DNA from: Pseudomonas umsongensis
GTDB lineage: Bacteria > Pseudomonadota > Gammaproteobacteria > Pseudomonadales > Pseudomonadaceae
NCBI RefSeq assembly: GCF_002236105.1
Contig: NZ_NIWU01000003.1
Span: forward strand, 498,501 to 562,500
Length of the DNA stretch: 64,000 nucleotides
Direction of reading: 5' to 3'
Positions 46,187 to 54,511 of this stretch are shown here, in pieces. A program made the position numbers and the translations under genes. A model generated the notes under the pieces. That model saw nothing but the letters and a program-made list of their open reading frames with translations. It was not told where the DNA came from and searched no databases. Numbering within the stretch: the first letter of the stretch is position 1; each line of letters begins with the position of its first letter.

Positions 46187-47290
46187 ATGACGACGTTCAA
46201 CTCCGGGGCCCAACCCCAGAACCGTGCGCCACAATCCATCGGCTTTCTGTTGCTGGACAATTTCACGCTGATTTCCCTGGCATCCGCAGTCGAACCACTG
46301 CGTATGGCCAACCAGCTGTCCGGTCGCGAGCTGTATCGTTGGACCACTCTCACCGTCGATGGCGGGCAAGTCTGGGCCAGTGACGGTCTGCAAATCACCC
46401 CCGATGCCTCCATGCACAAAGCCCCGCCAATGGACACCGTGATTGTCTGCGGCGGTATCGGAATTCAACGCACGGTTACCCGCGAACACGTGTCTTGGCT
46501 GCAGAGCCAGGCGCGGCAGTCCCGTCGCCTGGGTGCGGTGTGCACCGGCAGCTGGGCCCTGGCGTGCGCCGGCCTGCTCGACGGTTTCGATTGCAGCGTG
46601 CACTGGGAATGCCTGGCGGCGATGCAGGAAGCGTTTCCGCGGGTGGCCATGAGTACTCGCCTGTTCACCCTCGACCGTAACCGTTTCACCAGCTCCGGCG
46701 GCACCGCGCCGCTGGACATGATGCTGCACCTGATCAGCCGCGATCACGGTCGTGAACTGTCGGCTGCGATCTCGGAGATGTTCGTCTACGAGCGCATCCG
46801 CAACGAACAGGATCACCAGCGCGTCCCGCTCAAGCACATGCTCGGCACCAACCAGCCGAAACTGCAGGAAATCGTCGCGCTGATGGAAGCCAACCTCGAA
46901 GAGCCGATCGACCTCGACGAACTGGCGGTGTACGTCGCCGTGTCCCGTCGTCAGCTGGAGCGGCTGTTCCAGAAGTACCTGCATTGCTCGCCTTCGCGGT
47001 ACTACCTGAAGCTGCGCTTGATCCGCGCTCGGCAACTGCTCAAGCAAACGCCAATGTCGATCATCGAAGTGGCATCGGTTTGTGGCTTCGTGTCCACGCC
47101 GCACTTCTCCAAGTGCTACCGCGAGTACTTCGGCATTCCGCCACGCGACGAGCGCGTAGGTTCCAACACCACGCAGCAAGTGGCGATGATGCCGCTGCCA
47201 CAGGCATTGGTGCTTTCACCGTTGTCCGGGCCGTTGTCGGCGCTGAGTCAGGCGCGTAATGAGTCGACGTTCGCCAGCGTAAGGCTCTAA
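46187..47290 (+). CDS. gbdR: GbdR, activator of betaine and dimethylglycine catabolism
   Basis: A 367-residue regulator of the GlxA-like AraC group. Residues about 15-190 form a DJ-1/PfpI (class I glutamine amidotransferase-like) sensor with GAVCTGSWALACAGLLDG. Residues about 225-325 hold two helix-turn-helix motifs, ELAVYVAVSRRQLERLFQKYL and IIEVASVCGFVSTPHFSKCYREYFG. In P. aeruginosa it responds to glycine betaine and dimethylglycine and activates cbc, sdaB, dgc, gbc and plc genes. The tail beyond 335 is poorly ordered. ATG 46187 follows GAGGAG. Confidence 0.96.
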   Translation: MTTFNSGAQPQNRAPQSIGFLLLDNFTLISLASAVEPLRMANQLSGRELYRWTTLTVDGGQVWASDGLQITPDASMHKAPPMDTVIVCGGIGIQRTVTREHVSWLQSQARQSRRLGAVCTGSWALACAGLLDGFDCSVHWECLAAMQEAFPRVAMSTRLFTLDRNRFTSSGGTAPLDMMLHLISRDHGRELSAAISEMFVYERIRNEQDHQRVPLKHMLGTNQPKLQEIVALMEANLEEPIDLDELAVYVAVSRRQLERLFQKYLHCSPSRYYLKLRLIRARQLLKQTPMSIIEVASVCGFVSTPHFSKCYREYFGIPPRDERVGSNTTQQVAMMPLPQALVLSPLSGPLSALSQARNESTFASVRL

Positions 47291-47305
47291 TAGGGAGTCG
47301 CTTCA

Positions 47306-47386
47306 TTCGCGAGCAGGCTCGCTCCCACATTGACCGAGTTCCAACATTGGGATGCGGTCGAATGTGGGAGCGAGCCTGCTCGCGAA
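47306..47386. repeat. REP inverted repeat, TTCGCGAGCAGGCTCGCTCCCACATT family
   Basis: Perfect 26-base arms with a 29-base spacer between the convergent gbdR and the small unknown gene; the right arm ends six bases from that gene's stop. Confidence 0.92.
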
Positions 47387-47392
47387 GGCGTT

Positions 47393-47659
47393 TTAGCGGG
47401 TGGTGTGGCTCTGTTGGTATTGCGCCAACGCTGGCAGCAATTGCTTGTCGATGGCCTGGCGCACAGCCGGCAGGATCGTCGCGCTGCTGGTGTACATCTC
47501 CTTGACCATCTTGCGAAGTTCATAGGCCCGAGCATCGTCCAGGCCCCTTACCGCGCATTCGCAAGCCTGTTCGGCCGTCGCGCCGCTCGGCACTTGAAAA
47601 CCCAATGACTTGAGCTGGCCCAACAGGTCTTCCTGGTCTATCAAATCGGCGTGCATCAT
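47393..47659 (-). CDS. Small protein of unknown function next to gbdR
   Basis: An 88-residue soluble, helical protein. MHADLIDQEDLLGQLKSLGF begins it, two Cys residues lie in EQACECAVRGLDDARAY, and the remainder is amphipathic helix. No signal peptide or known motif was recognised. Of two adjacent ATG codons, 47659 has AAGGA eight bases upstream. It may be the counterpart of a small conserved gene near gbdR in other pseudomonads, but this rests on position only. It is convergent with gbdR. Confidence 0.65.
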   Translation of the reverse strand: MMHADLIDQEDLLGQLKSLGFQVPSGATAEQACECAVRGLDDARAYELRKMVKEMYTSSATILPAVRQAIDKQLLPALAQYQQSHTTR

Positions 47660-47786
47660 GACGCAAATCCTTCTTCTGGGAATGATGTCGTGGGTCGATT
47701 CTGGTAGTGGCACGCAGTGGCGGCAAGGGCGATTTGTCGTTATGGCAGCATTGACTATGAACAGGTCGTTTTCGGGCTATTTACCT

Positions 47787-47908
47787 GCGCTGAGAGTCGG
47801 CACACTGGACCCAGCTTGCTTCACGAGGGTTTGGTCACCTTCCCGCGGCAGCTCCTCAACAGTACCCTCTGCCTCGATCCTGTCACGGCTTGATCGGGGC
47901 TTTTTTTT
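47787..47908 (+). ncRNA. Candidate intergenic small RNA
   Basis: A strong terminator on the plus strand (47871-47908) has no plus-strand protein gene upstream: gbdR ends 580 bases earlier and an opposite-strand gene lies between. A TTGACT at 47751-47756 with GCTATT about 19 bases on could be a weak promoter. The predicted transcript is about 120 bases with CU-rich single-stranded stretches (CACCTTCCCGC, CTCCTCAACAGTACCCTCT). The 5' end is a guess; no known family was recognised. Confidence 0.38.
47871..47908 (+). terminator. Orphan rho-independent terminator
   Basis: GCCTCGATC pairs with GATCGGGGC over nine bases (one G-U) across a 12-base loop and is followed by eight T residues. It points in the plus direction and belongs to no visible protein gene. 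Confidence 0.82.
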
Positions 47909-47940
47909 GCCTGTGGTTTCTGTGTGGTCTGTACAGTCGC

Positions 47941-48016
47941 CTTCGCGAGCAGGCTCGCTCCCACATTTGATCTGCGTCATGCGCAAATCCCTGTGGGAGC
48001 GGGCTTGCTCGCGAAG
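47941..48016. repeat. REP inverted repeat, CTTCGCGAGCAGGCTCGCTCCCAC family
   Basis: Arms CTTCGCGAGCAGGCTCGCTC... and ...GGGAGCGGGCTTGCTCGCGAAG with a central dyad ATTTG-ATCTGCGTCATGCG-CAAAT. It lies 14 bases from the stop of the dioxygenase gene. Confidence 0.88.
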
Positions 48017-48030
48017 AACGATGACGCGGT

Positions 48031-49194
48031 TTAACGCTGTAGCACGAGGATGCGCGACAACAACTCATCCCGATCCACATAACACCCCTGGAAATGGCGG
48101 GCACCCGTGGCAGGGTCGAAGGCGTTGCGCGCGTGCAGGGTACGGCGATTGTCGAAGCACCAGAGTTCGCCGGGGTTGAGCCTTTGCATCAGCCTGAATC
48201 GAGGCTCGCGAGTCATCGCGATGAAACGGCGATAGGCGTGATAGAGCCTGGGCATCTGCTCCACCGATGCATCGAACGGCCCTCGCAGAAAGTTCGCCAT
48301 GCGGATTTCCGAGACCCGCCCCAAGGTATCCAGCGCGATGATCGGCGCCAGGCAACGATAGTCACTGAGGCGGTCTTTATTGCGAAATTCCACGGGGATT
48401 TCGCACAGGCTTCGGAACGACTCGGGGTCCTCCTGGCGTAACGCCTCGGCGATGGCAAAACCGTCGACGAAAATACTCTCGCCACCCTCGGCATCGTTGA
48501 CCAGGCAATGCAGGAACTGCAGCCCCGGTTGCAACTCGCGCGTCGGCAGGTCGCTGTGCAGCGGCAAGTTGAAAGCGGTGTAGGCGTTGCTGTCGGCGTC
48601 GGCCTTCGATTGCACATTGAACAGCACGCCGAAATTGCTCTCGCGGATGAAGGAAATGCGCTGGGCGACCAGCTTCAGCGAGCCAGGCTCGGTGGGTACG
48701 CCACGGACCTGGGTCAGGCCGGTGTCACGCACGGCCAGCAGCCATTGCAATAGCGCCTGGTTGTCGTTCATCAGTGCTTGATACTCGAACACCGGCAACT
48801 GCAAATCACTGTGCCAAAGCCTGGCCTTGGGCTTGCTTGCCAGACGCTCGGCCCGGGACTCGTCGTCATAGGCGTGGGCCCGCAGCCAGCCAGGGTCGAA
48901 GCGGCTGAGGTGGCCATCCTGCCACTGCACGCTCAGGCAACCATCAGGGTCGACACTGGTTTGGACAGGCTTAAGGTTCTCCGGCACATCGACGATTTCC
49001 AGCACCTGTTCGCGCGTCACCGTGTAGACGCATTGCGGACACGGGCAATTGTCCCGCAGCCATGGGTGGTGGAAGGGACTGACGCGGTTGTCGGCCCACG
49101 TCACCAGGATACGATCGGCCATGGCCTGCACGCCTGTCAGCGCGCTGATCAGCGGATAAGTACGGAAGTCGGCAAAAGCGGCGGCAGTGTTCAT
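48031..49194 (-). CDS. Gamma-butyrobetaine dioxygenase
   Basis: A 387-residue iron(II)/2-oxoglutarate oxygenase that hydroxylates gamma-butyrobetaine to L-carnitine. The N-terminal zinc domain (DUF971) has C50, C52, C55 and H95, matching the Cys3-His site of human BBOX1. The TauD-like core supplies iron ligands H213 and D215 (LPLHSDLP) and H354 (RRTLHARNAF), with R366 for 2-oxoglutarate. Start ATG 49194 follows AAGGAGATC. It is the last gene of the caiX-cdhC-cdhA-cdhB row, 12 bases after cdhB, so gamma-butyrobetaine is fed straight into carnitine breakdown. Confidence 0.93.
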   Translation of the reverse strand: MNTAAAFADFRTYPLISALTGVQAMADRILVTWADNRVSPFHHPWLRDNCPCPQCVYTVTREQVLEIVDVPENLKPVQTSVDPDGCLSVQWQDGHLSRFDPGWLRAHAYDDESRAERLASKPKARLWHSDLQLPVFEYQALMNDNQALLQWLLAVRDTGLTQVRGVPTEPGSLKLVAQRISFIRESNFGVLFNVQSKADADSNAYTAFNLPLHSDLPTRELQPGLQFLHCLVNDAEGGESIFVDGFAIAEALRQEDPESFRSLCEIPVEFRNKDRLSDYRCLAPIIALDTLGRVSEIRMANFLRGPFDASVEQMPRLYHAYRRFIAMTREPRFRLMQRLNPGELWCFDNRRTLHARNAFDPATGARHFQGCYVDRDELLSRILVLQR

Positions 49195-49206
49195 GGGATC
49201 TCCTTG

Positions 49207-49683
49207 TTATTTTTTTGGCGGCAATGCGATCACTCGGCCGATGCAGGCGGGGGCGGGCAGGTCGCTCTGTTCGGCGACCATGGCTTGCAGCCGGCCCAGG
49301 GTCTGCTCGCTGAATGGCGTGGAGCGTGGTCCGGCGAGGTCGACGTGCAACAGCATTTGCTCGTTGCCCGCCAGCTCCTTGGCGTCGCCCACCAAGTGCA
49401 GGCTGTGGTAGAGGTGCAGGCGTTTATTGTCGTGGCCGATGATTTGTGTGTGCACCTCGACCTCGGCGTCGAGCTTCACTTCGTGCAGGTAGTTGAGGTG
49501 CAGTTCCAGGGTGAACAGCGAGTTGCCGCTGGCTTCGCGGTTGCTGCTGTCCATGCCGAGGCGGTCCATCAGGGCGTCTGTGGCGTAGCTGAAGATCAGT
49601 AGGTAGAACGCGTCGCGCAGGTGGCCGTTGTAGTCGACCCAATCGGGGATGATGCGGGTTTGATAGGTGGTTAGTGCGGGCAT
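49207..49683 (-). CDS. cdhB: Betainyl-CoA thioesterase CdhB (hot-dog fold)
   Basis: A 158-residue 4-hydroxybenzoyl-CoA thioesterase-type protein. WVDYNGHLRDAFYLLIFSYATDALMDRLG (residues about 15-43) holds the catalytic Asp and the NGH turn of the family; the following strands have TLELHLNYLHEVKLDAEVEV. Placed beside carnitine dehydrogenase and the CdhC cleavage enzyme, it should hydrolyse betainyl-CoA to glycine betaine and CoA, as known for this locus. In some bacteria the same domain is fused to CdhA; here it is separate. ATG 49683 follows GGAG. Confidence 0.9.
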   Translation of the reverse strand: MPALTTYQTRIIPDWVDYNGHLRDAFYLLIFSYATDALMDRLGMDSSNREASGNSLFTLELHLNYLHEVKLDAEVEVHTQIIGHDNKRLHLYHSLHLVGDAKELAGNEQMLLHVDLAGPRSTPFSEQTLGRLQAMVAEQSDLPAPACIGRVIALPPKK

Positions 49684-49699
49684 CTTGCTCTCCAGAGAT

Positions 49700-49809
49700 G
49701 ATCGTTCCCACGCTCTGCGTGGTAACGCCTCCTGTGACGCTCTGCGTCACGATCTTTTGGGACGCCGAGCGTCCCGGGCTGCATTCCCACGCAGAGCGTG
49801 GGAACGATC
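49700..49809. repeat. GATCGTTCCCACGC long repeat
   Basis: GATCGTTCCCACGCTCTGCG at the left pairs with ACGCAGAGCGTGGGAACGATC at the right. In between are GTGACGCTCTGCGTCAC and GGGACGCCGAGCGTCCC hairpins, giving a cloverleaf-like fold. It fills the 137-base gap between cdhA and cdhB, inside the operon. The family also occurs at 34127-34157. Confidence 0.88.
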
Positions 49810-49820
49810 AGTGGTACGGG

Positions 49821-50786
49821 TTACTCGCTGAAACTCATCCCATGCTTCTCTTTGGTGGTCTTCACGGCTTCCAGTACCGCCAGCAGGCAATCATCACGAT
49901 AGCGCTCCAGCGCCGAAATGCTGTGTGTGCCCAACTGATCGCTGGTGCCATCCACCACATCGTCGATCAGTTTTTCCGTCAGTTCCGGTGCCGGCAGGTA
50001 GGTCCACGGCAACTGCAGGGCGGGGCCGAACTGTGCCATGAAGTGGCGCATCCCGGCGTCGCCACCGGCCAGGGTATAGGTCAGGAATGTGCCCATGAAC
50101 GACCAGCGCAGACCGGCGCCAAAACGAATCGCGTCGTCGATTTCGCCGGTCGTCGCCACACCGTCGTTAACCAGGTGCAGCGCCTCGCGCCACAGCGCTT
50201 CGAGCAAGCGGTCGGCGATGAATCCCGGCACTTCCTTGCGCACGTGCAGCGGGCGCATGCCAAGCGATTCGTAGACTTTCATTGCCGCCTGCACGGCTTC
50301 GGGGGCGGTATTCTTGCCACCGACCACTTCCACCAATGGCAACAGGTAAACCGGGTTGAACGGGTGGCCGACCACACAGCGCTCCGGGTGGGTCGAACTC
50401 TCGTAGAACTCGCTTGGCAACAGGCCGGAGGTGCTGGAGCCGATCAATGCATTGGGCTTGGCCGCGGCGCTGATCTTGCTGTGCAACTCCAGTTTCAGTT
50501 CCAGGCGCTCAGGAGCGCTTTCCTGGATGAAATCGGCGTCGCGCACGCATTCTTCGATGGTTGCGACAAAGCGCAGGCGATCCTGCGAGGCTCCGGGCGC
50601 CAGGCCTTGTTTCTCAAGGGCGCCCCAGGCATTGGCGACGCGTTTGCGCAGGGCGGCTTCGGCACCGGGGGCCGGGTCCCAGGCCACCACGTCGAGGCCG
50701 TGGGCGAGGGCGCGGGACACCCAGCCGCTGCCGATGACACCGCTGCCCAGTGCGGCGAAGGTTTTGATTTCGGTAATGAAGGTCAT
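49821..50786 (-). CDS. cdhA: L-carnitine dehydrogenase
   Basis: A 321-residue NAD-dependent dehydrogenase of the 3-hydroxyacyl-CoA dehydrogenase family, oxidising L-carnitine to 3-dehydrocarnitine. The Rossmann loop is AALGSGVIGSGWVSRALAHG (residues about 11-30). SSTSGLLPSEFY and GHPFNPVYLLPLVEVVGG carry the catalytic Ser/His region. Length equals that of the P. aeruginosa enzyme. The frame extends 18 codons upstream, but ATG 50786 has AGGAAATTGCC before it. It follows cdhC by 90 bases. Confidence 0.95.
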   Translation of the reverse strand: MTFITEIKTFAALGSGVIGSGWVSRALAHGLDVVAWDPAPGAEAALRKRVANAWGALEKQGLAPGASQDRLRFVATIEECVRDADFIQESAPERLELKLELHSKISAAAKPNALIGSSTSGLLPSEFYESSTHPERCVVGHPFNPVYLLPLVEVVGGKNTAPEAVQAAMKVYESLGMRPLHVRKEVPGFIADRLLEALWREALHLVNDGVATTGEIDDAIRFGAGLRWSFMGTFLTYTLAGGDAGMRHFMAQFGPALQLPWTYLPAPELTEKLIDDVVDGTSDQLGTHSISALERYRDDCLLAVLEAVKTTKEKHGMSFSE

Positions 50787-50876
50787 GGCAATTTCCTGAA
50801 GAATTCGATGATTCCCTTGTGGGGCAGACCCTTGCCACAAAAGCCCACACCCACAAGGGGAAAAGGGGGGGGAGGA

Positions 50877-51764
50877 TTAACCGCGCTGTTTCAGGCCCAT
50901 TTTCTTGCGGCCCTCAGCAGGCGTGAGCACACGGGCACCGAGGCGGCTGAGGATTTCGCTGGCGCGTTCGACCAGTTGGCCATTGGTCGCCAGTACGCCC
51001 TTGTCCAGCCACAAGTTGTCTTCCAGCCCAACTCGCACGTTGCCACCCAGCAGCACGGCTTGCGCGGCCATCGGCATTTGCATGCGGCCGATGCCGAAAC
51101 CGGCCCACACGGCGTCGGCCGGCAGGTTGTCGACCATGGCTTTCATGGTAGTGGTGTCAGCCGGCGCGCCCCACGGGATGCCCAGGCACAGTTGGAACAG
51201 CGGGTTGTCGAGCAGGCCTTCCTTGATCATCTGCTTGGCGAACCACAGGTGACCGGTGTCGAAGATCTCCAGCTCGGCCTTCACGCCCAGTTCCTGGATG
51301 CGTTTGGCGCCCGCACGCAGCTGTGCCGGAGTAGAGACGTAAATGGTGTCGCCATCGCCGAAGTTCAGGGTGCCGCAATCGAGGGTGCAGATTTCCGGCA
51401 GCAGTTCCTCGACATGGGCCAGACGAGTCAACGGGCCGACCAGGTCAGTGTTCGGGCCGAACTCCATCGGGTTCTCGCCCGCGCCGATTTCCAGGTCGCC
51501 GCCCATGCCGGCAGTGAGGTTGACGATGATGTCCACGTCGGCTTCGCGGATGCGCTCCATCACTTCGCGGTACAGCGCCACGTCACGGCTGAACTTGCCG
51601 GTTTCGGGGTCGCGAACGTGGCAGTGAACCACGGTAGCGCCGGCCTTGGCGGCCTCCACGGCAGCGGCCGCAATCTGTTTCGGGGTGACCGGCACATGAG
51701 GGCTCTTGGCGGTCGTGTCGCCAGCACCGGTGAGTGCGCAGGTGATGATGACGTCGTGGTTCAT
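50877..51764 (-). CDS. cdhC: 3-dehydrocarnitine cleavage enzyme CdhC (BKACE family)
   Basis: A 295-residue zinc enzyme of the beta-keto acid cleavage family. VVHCHVRDPETGKFSRD (H47, H49) provides zinc ligands and IIVNLTAGMGGDLE the substrate loop; the TIM-barrel end has GNVRVGLEDNLWLDKGVLATN. It converts dehydrocarnitine and acetyl-CoA into betainyl-CoA and acetoacetate. It stands between caiX and cdhA in the carnitine operon. ATG 51764 follows AAGGAAACC. Confidence 0.93.
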   Translation of the reverse strand: MNHDVIITCALTGAGDTTAKSPHVPVTPKQIAAAAVEAAKAGATVVHCHVRDPETGKFSRDVALYREVMERIREADVDIIVNLTAGMGGDLEIGAGENPMEFGPNTDLVGPLTRLAHVEELLPEICTLDCGTLNFGDGDTIYVSTPAQLRAGAKRIQELGVKAELEIFDTGHLWFAKQMIKEGLLDNPLFQLCLGIPWGAPADTTTMKAMVDNLPADAVWAGFGIGRMQMPMAAQAVLLGGNVRVGLEDNLWLDKGVLATNGQLVERASEILSRLGARVLTPAEGRKKMGLKQRG

Positions 51765-51838
51765 TTGGCGGTTTCCTTCAGGCGTGGTGGTCCCGTTCGC
51801 AGCCCGTTCGGGCCGCGAATCGGTGGTTCAATTGAGGG

Positions 51839-52783
51839 TTACTTGCTGGTCAGCTTGAGATTTTCAGCCGCAGGCTTGCCGTCGAAGGTGGTCACGCCTT
51901 CCAGCCAGCGCTGCTTGTCTTGCGGGTGATCCTTCAGCCACTGTTTGGCGGACTCGAAGGCGTCCTTGTGATCCAGCAGCGGCTGCATCATCCGGCTTTC
52001 ATCTTCGGCGGTGAACGTCAGGTTGCTCAGCAGGCGACCGATGTTCGGGCACTGCTCGGCATAGGTCGGCGAGGTCACGGTCCAAACCGTGGCCATGCCT
52101 TCGTTAGGGCCGAGGGCGTCTTCACTGCCGGTGAGATAGGTCATCTGTACGTTGACGTTCATGGGGTGCGGTGCCCAGCCGAAGAACACCACGGCTTCCT
52201 TGCGGCGCACGGCGCGATCCACCGCCGCGAGCATGCCCGCCTCGCTGGATTCGACCAGTTGGAATTTGCCGAGGCCGAACTGATTCTTGGCAATCATCGC
52301 CTTGATCTGGGTGTTGGCGCCTGAGCCTGGCTCGATGCCGTAGATCTTGCCGCCCAGCTCTTTTTCGAACTTGGCGATGTCGGCGAAGGTCTTCAGGCCC
52401 TTGTCGGCGAGATAGGTCGGAACGGCGAGGGTGGCACGTGCGTCTTTCAAGTTGGGCGCTTCAAGCACCTTGACCTGATTGGCGTCGACGAACGGGGTGA
52501 TGGTCTGGGTCATCAGCGGGTTCCAGTAACCCAGGAACAGGTCCAGGCGCTGATCGCGAATACCGGCGAAGATGATTTGCTGGGAGGCGCTGGTTTGTTT
52601 GGTGCTGTAGCCGAGGCCGTCGAGCAATACCTGGGTCATCGCACTGGTGGCGATCACGTCGGTCCAGTTCACCACGCCCATGCGCACGTTCTGGCACGAC
52701 GCCGGTTCGGCTGCCATGACACTGGCGCTCAGCAAAGCGGTACCACTGAGTGCAAGAACACAGCTGCTGATCAGTCGTTTCAT
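51839..52783 (-). CDS. caiX: Carnitine-binding periplasmic protein CaiX
   Basis: A 314-residue binding protein with a signal peptide cut at VMAAEPASC. The mature protein parallels CbcX: RMGVVNWTDVIATSAMTQVLLDGLGY, QRLDLFLGYWNPLM, and AVVFFGWAPHPMNVN supply the aromatic cage for a quaternary amine. In P. aeruginosa CaiX delivers carnitine to the shared CbcW/CbcV core. It has no permease of its own here either, which agrees. ATG 52783 follows GAGGAACC. It heads the carnitine operon and is divergent from cdhR. Confidence 0.94.
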   Translation of the reverse strand: MKRLISSCVLALSGTALLSASVMAAEPASCQNVRMGVVNWTDVIATSAMTQVLLDGLGYSTKQTSASQQIIFAGIRDQRLDLFLGYWNPLMTQTITPFVDANQVKVLEAPNLKDARATLAVPTYLADKGLKTFADIAKFEKELGGKIYGIEPGSGANTQIKAMIAKNQFGLGKFQLVESSEAGMLAAVDRAVRRKEAVVFFGWAPHPMNVNVQMTYLTGSEDALGPNEGMATVWTVTSPTYAEQCPNIGRLLSNLTFTAEDESRMMQPLLDHKDAFESAKQWLKDHPQDKQRWLEGVTTFDGKPAAENLKLTSK

Positions 52784-52977
52784 TCTCAGGTTCCTCGGCA
52801 GTTTCATTATTGTGGGTCCGGTCGTCTGTGCGCCGGTGATGTCACGTTACGCAGCTAATCTGCCACGAAAGCGCACTGCGGCGACCGACTCTTGCACTGC
52901 AGCGACCTGTGCTCTTGAATGCCTTCTGCAAGTGGCGTATCAACGTCTTCACGCTACCCGTCGAACGAGTGCGCTCC

Positions 52978-53922
52978 ATGTCCCAGGATTTCTATTTCTT
53001 GTTGATGCCGGGTTTCTCGGCGATTGGATTTATCTCGGCAATCGAGCCATTGCGGGTTGCCAATCGCTTTCGCGGCGAGCTCTATCGCTGGCATGTATTG
53101 AGCGCCGATGGTGGGGCGGTGCTGGCCAGTAACGGCATGTCGGTCAACGCCGACGCGGCGCTGGAGCCGTTGAAAAAAGGCGCGACGTTATGGGTGGTCG
53201 CCGGCTTCGAACCGCTGAAATTCGCCACTCCGGCGCTGGAGCACTGGCTGCGTCGCCTCGACAACGAAGGCGTGACGCTCGGCGCCATTGACACCGGCAG
53301 CTTCATCCTCGCTGAGGCAGGTTTGCTCGACGGTCATCGCCTGACCCTGCACTGGGAGGCCATCGACGCCTTCAAGGAGTCCTATCCGCAGCTCAGCGTC
53401 ACCCAAGAGTTATTCGAGATCGACCGTCGACGCATCACCAGCGCTGGCGGGACCGCGTCGATCGATTTAATGCTGGATCTGATCGCCCAGTCCCATGGCC
53501 CGGAACTGGCAATCCAGGTCAGCGAGCAATTCGTGCTCGGGCGCATCCGTCCGCGTAAAGACCACCAGCGCATGGAAGTCGCGACGCGTTATGGCATCAG
53601 CAACAAGAAGCTTGTTCACGTGATTGGCGAGATGGAGCAGCACAGCGAGCCGCCGCTGAGTACGTTGGAATTGGCGGAATCGATCAAGGTCACCCGGCGT
53701 CAGCTGGAGCGCTTGTTTCGCCTGCACCTGAACGACACACCGAGCAATTTCTACCTGCGCCTGAGGCTGGAGAAAGCCCGGCAACTGCTGCGCCAGACCG
53801 ATATGAGTGTGTTGGAGGTGAGTATTGCCTGCGGGTTTGAATCGCCGTCGTATTTCACCCGCAGTTATCGGGCGAAGTTCGAGCGGTGCCCGCGGGAGGA
53901 TCGGCGTACCGCCAAAGCATAA
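52978..53922 (+). CDS. cdhR: CdhR, activator of carnitine catabolism
   Basis: A 314-residue GlxA-like AraC regulator, close in layout to GbdR. Residues about 3-175 form the DJ-1/PfpI-like sensor, with LGAIDTGSFILAEAGLLDG in which the usual Cys is Asp. Residues about 215-305 contain LAESIKVTRRQLERLFRLHL and VLEVSIACGFESPSYFTRSYRAKF. It should activate caiX-cdhCAB in response to carnitine. ATG 52978 gives MSQDFYFLLMPGFS; the frame runs 23 codons further upstream into the divergent promoter region (52784-52977) and those codons are less likely. Confidence 0.93.
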   Translation: MSQDFYFLLMPGFSAIGFISAIEPLRVANRFRGELYRWHVLSADGGAVLASNGMSVNADAALEPLKKGATLWVVAGFEPLKFATPALEHWLRRLDNEGVTLGAIDTGSFILAEAGLLDGHRLTLHWEAIDAFKESYPQLSVTQELFEIDRRRITSAGGTASIDLMLDLIAQSHGPELAIQVSEQFVLGRIRPRKDHQRMEVATRYGISNKKLVHVIGEMEQHSEPPLSTLELAESIKVTRRQLERLFRLHLNDTPSNFYLRLRLEKARQLLRQTDMSVLEVSIACGFESPSYFTRSYRAKFERCPREDRRTAKA

Positions 53923-53936
53923 CCACCCCGAAAACC

Positions 53937-54026
53937 TGTGGGAGCGAGCCTGCTCGCGAAGAGTCCGGCACATTCAACATGGATGTTGACTGAACCGCCG
54001 CCTTCGCGAGCAGGCTCGCTCCCACA
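53937..54026. repeat. REP inverted repeat, TGTGGGAGCGAGCCTGCTCGCGAAG family
   Basis: Perfect 25-base arms (left TGTGGGAGCGAGCCTGCTCG...) and a 40-base spacer with the dyad TTCAACATGGATGTTGA. It lies between the convergent cdhR and DUF3010 genes. Confidence 0.92.
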
Positions 54027-54035
54027 ATGGGCAAC

Positions 54036-54452
54036 TTATTTCTTCAGAAGTGCCGAGCAGGCTGCCTTGTACGCCTCATGCTGATACTTGTTCAGCGTCT
54101 CCGGCGGCTCAAAACCATGCTTCTTGGCCTGTGCATTGATCGTCTGCGGCGACAGCAGCGTCACCTCGCAATTCTCCAGCAACTGGAAAACGCCCTCGAT
54201 CTTGAACGTGGTCGGCCCACCGGCGAACTCACCTTTCTTGCTGCGCTTCTTGATCACGATTCGATCTATCGAGTTCTCGCGAACAAAGGATGCGACCTGA
54301 GCGGCAAACACTTTGACATTGGCGGCTTCGTCGTCATCCTCCAAGGCGATTTTCTTGGTCGCAAGCGCGACATGGCTCAGCGTGGAACCGTCGAGAGCTG
54401 CCACGGCGATGATCGCTTCGCTGCCTTTGATTTCGATGCCGCAGACTTTCAT
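54036..54452 (-). CDS. DUF3010 family protein
   Basis: A 138-residue cytoplasmic protein beginning MKVCGIEIKGSEAIIAVAAL, the recognisable opening of DUF3010, whose fold looks like an RNase H/actin-type nucleotide or nuclease domain. IDRIVIKKRSKKGEFAGGPTTFKIEG is the central basic stretch and PQTINAQAKKHGFEPPETLNKYQHEAYKAACS follows. The function is unknown. It does not seem connected to the catabolic genes on either side. Start ATG 54452 has AAAGGGA upstream. Confidence 0.82.
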   Translation of the reverse strand: MKVCGIEIKGSEAIIAVAALDGSTLSHVALATKKIALEDDDEAANVKVFAAQVASFVRENSIDRIVIKKRSKKGEFAGGPTTFKIEGVFQLLENCEVTLLSPQTINAQAKKHGFEPPETLNKYQHEAYKAACSALLKK

Positions 54453-54511
54453 GGTGAATCCCTTTTCTGGCTGAAGGCGTGAAGCTTACAGCTCCAGTTG
54501 AATAGCAGGCG

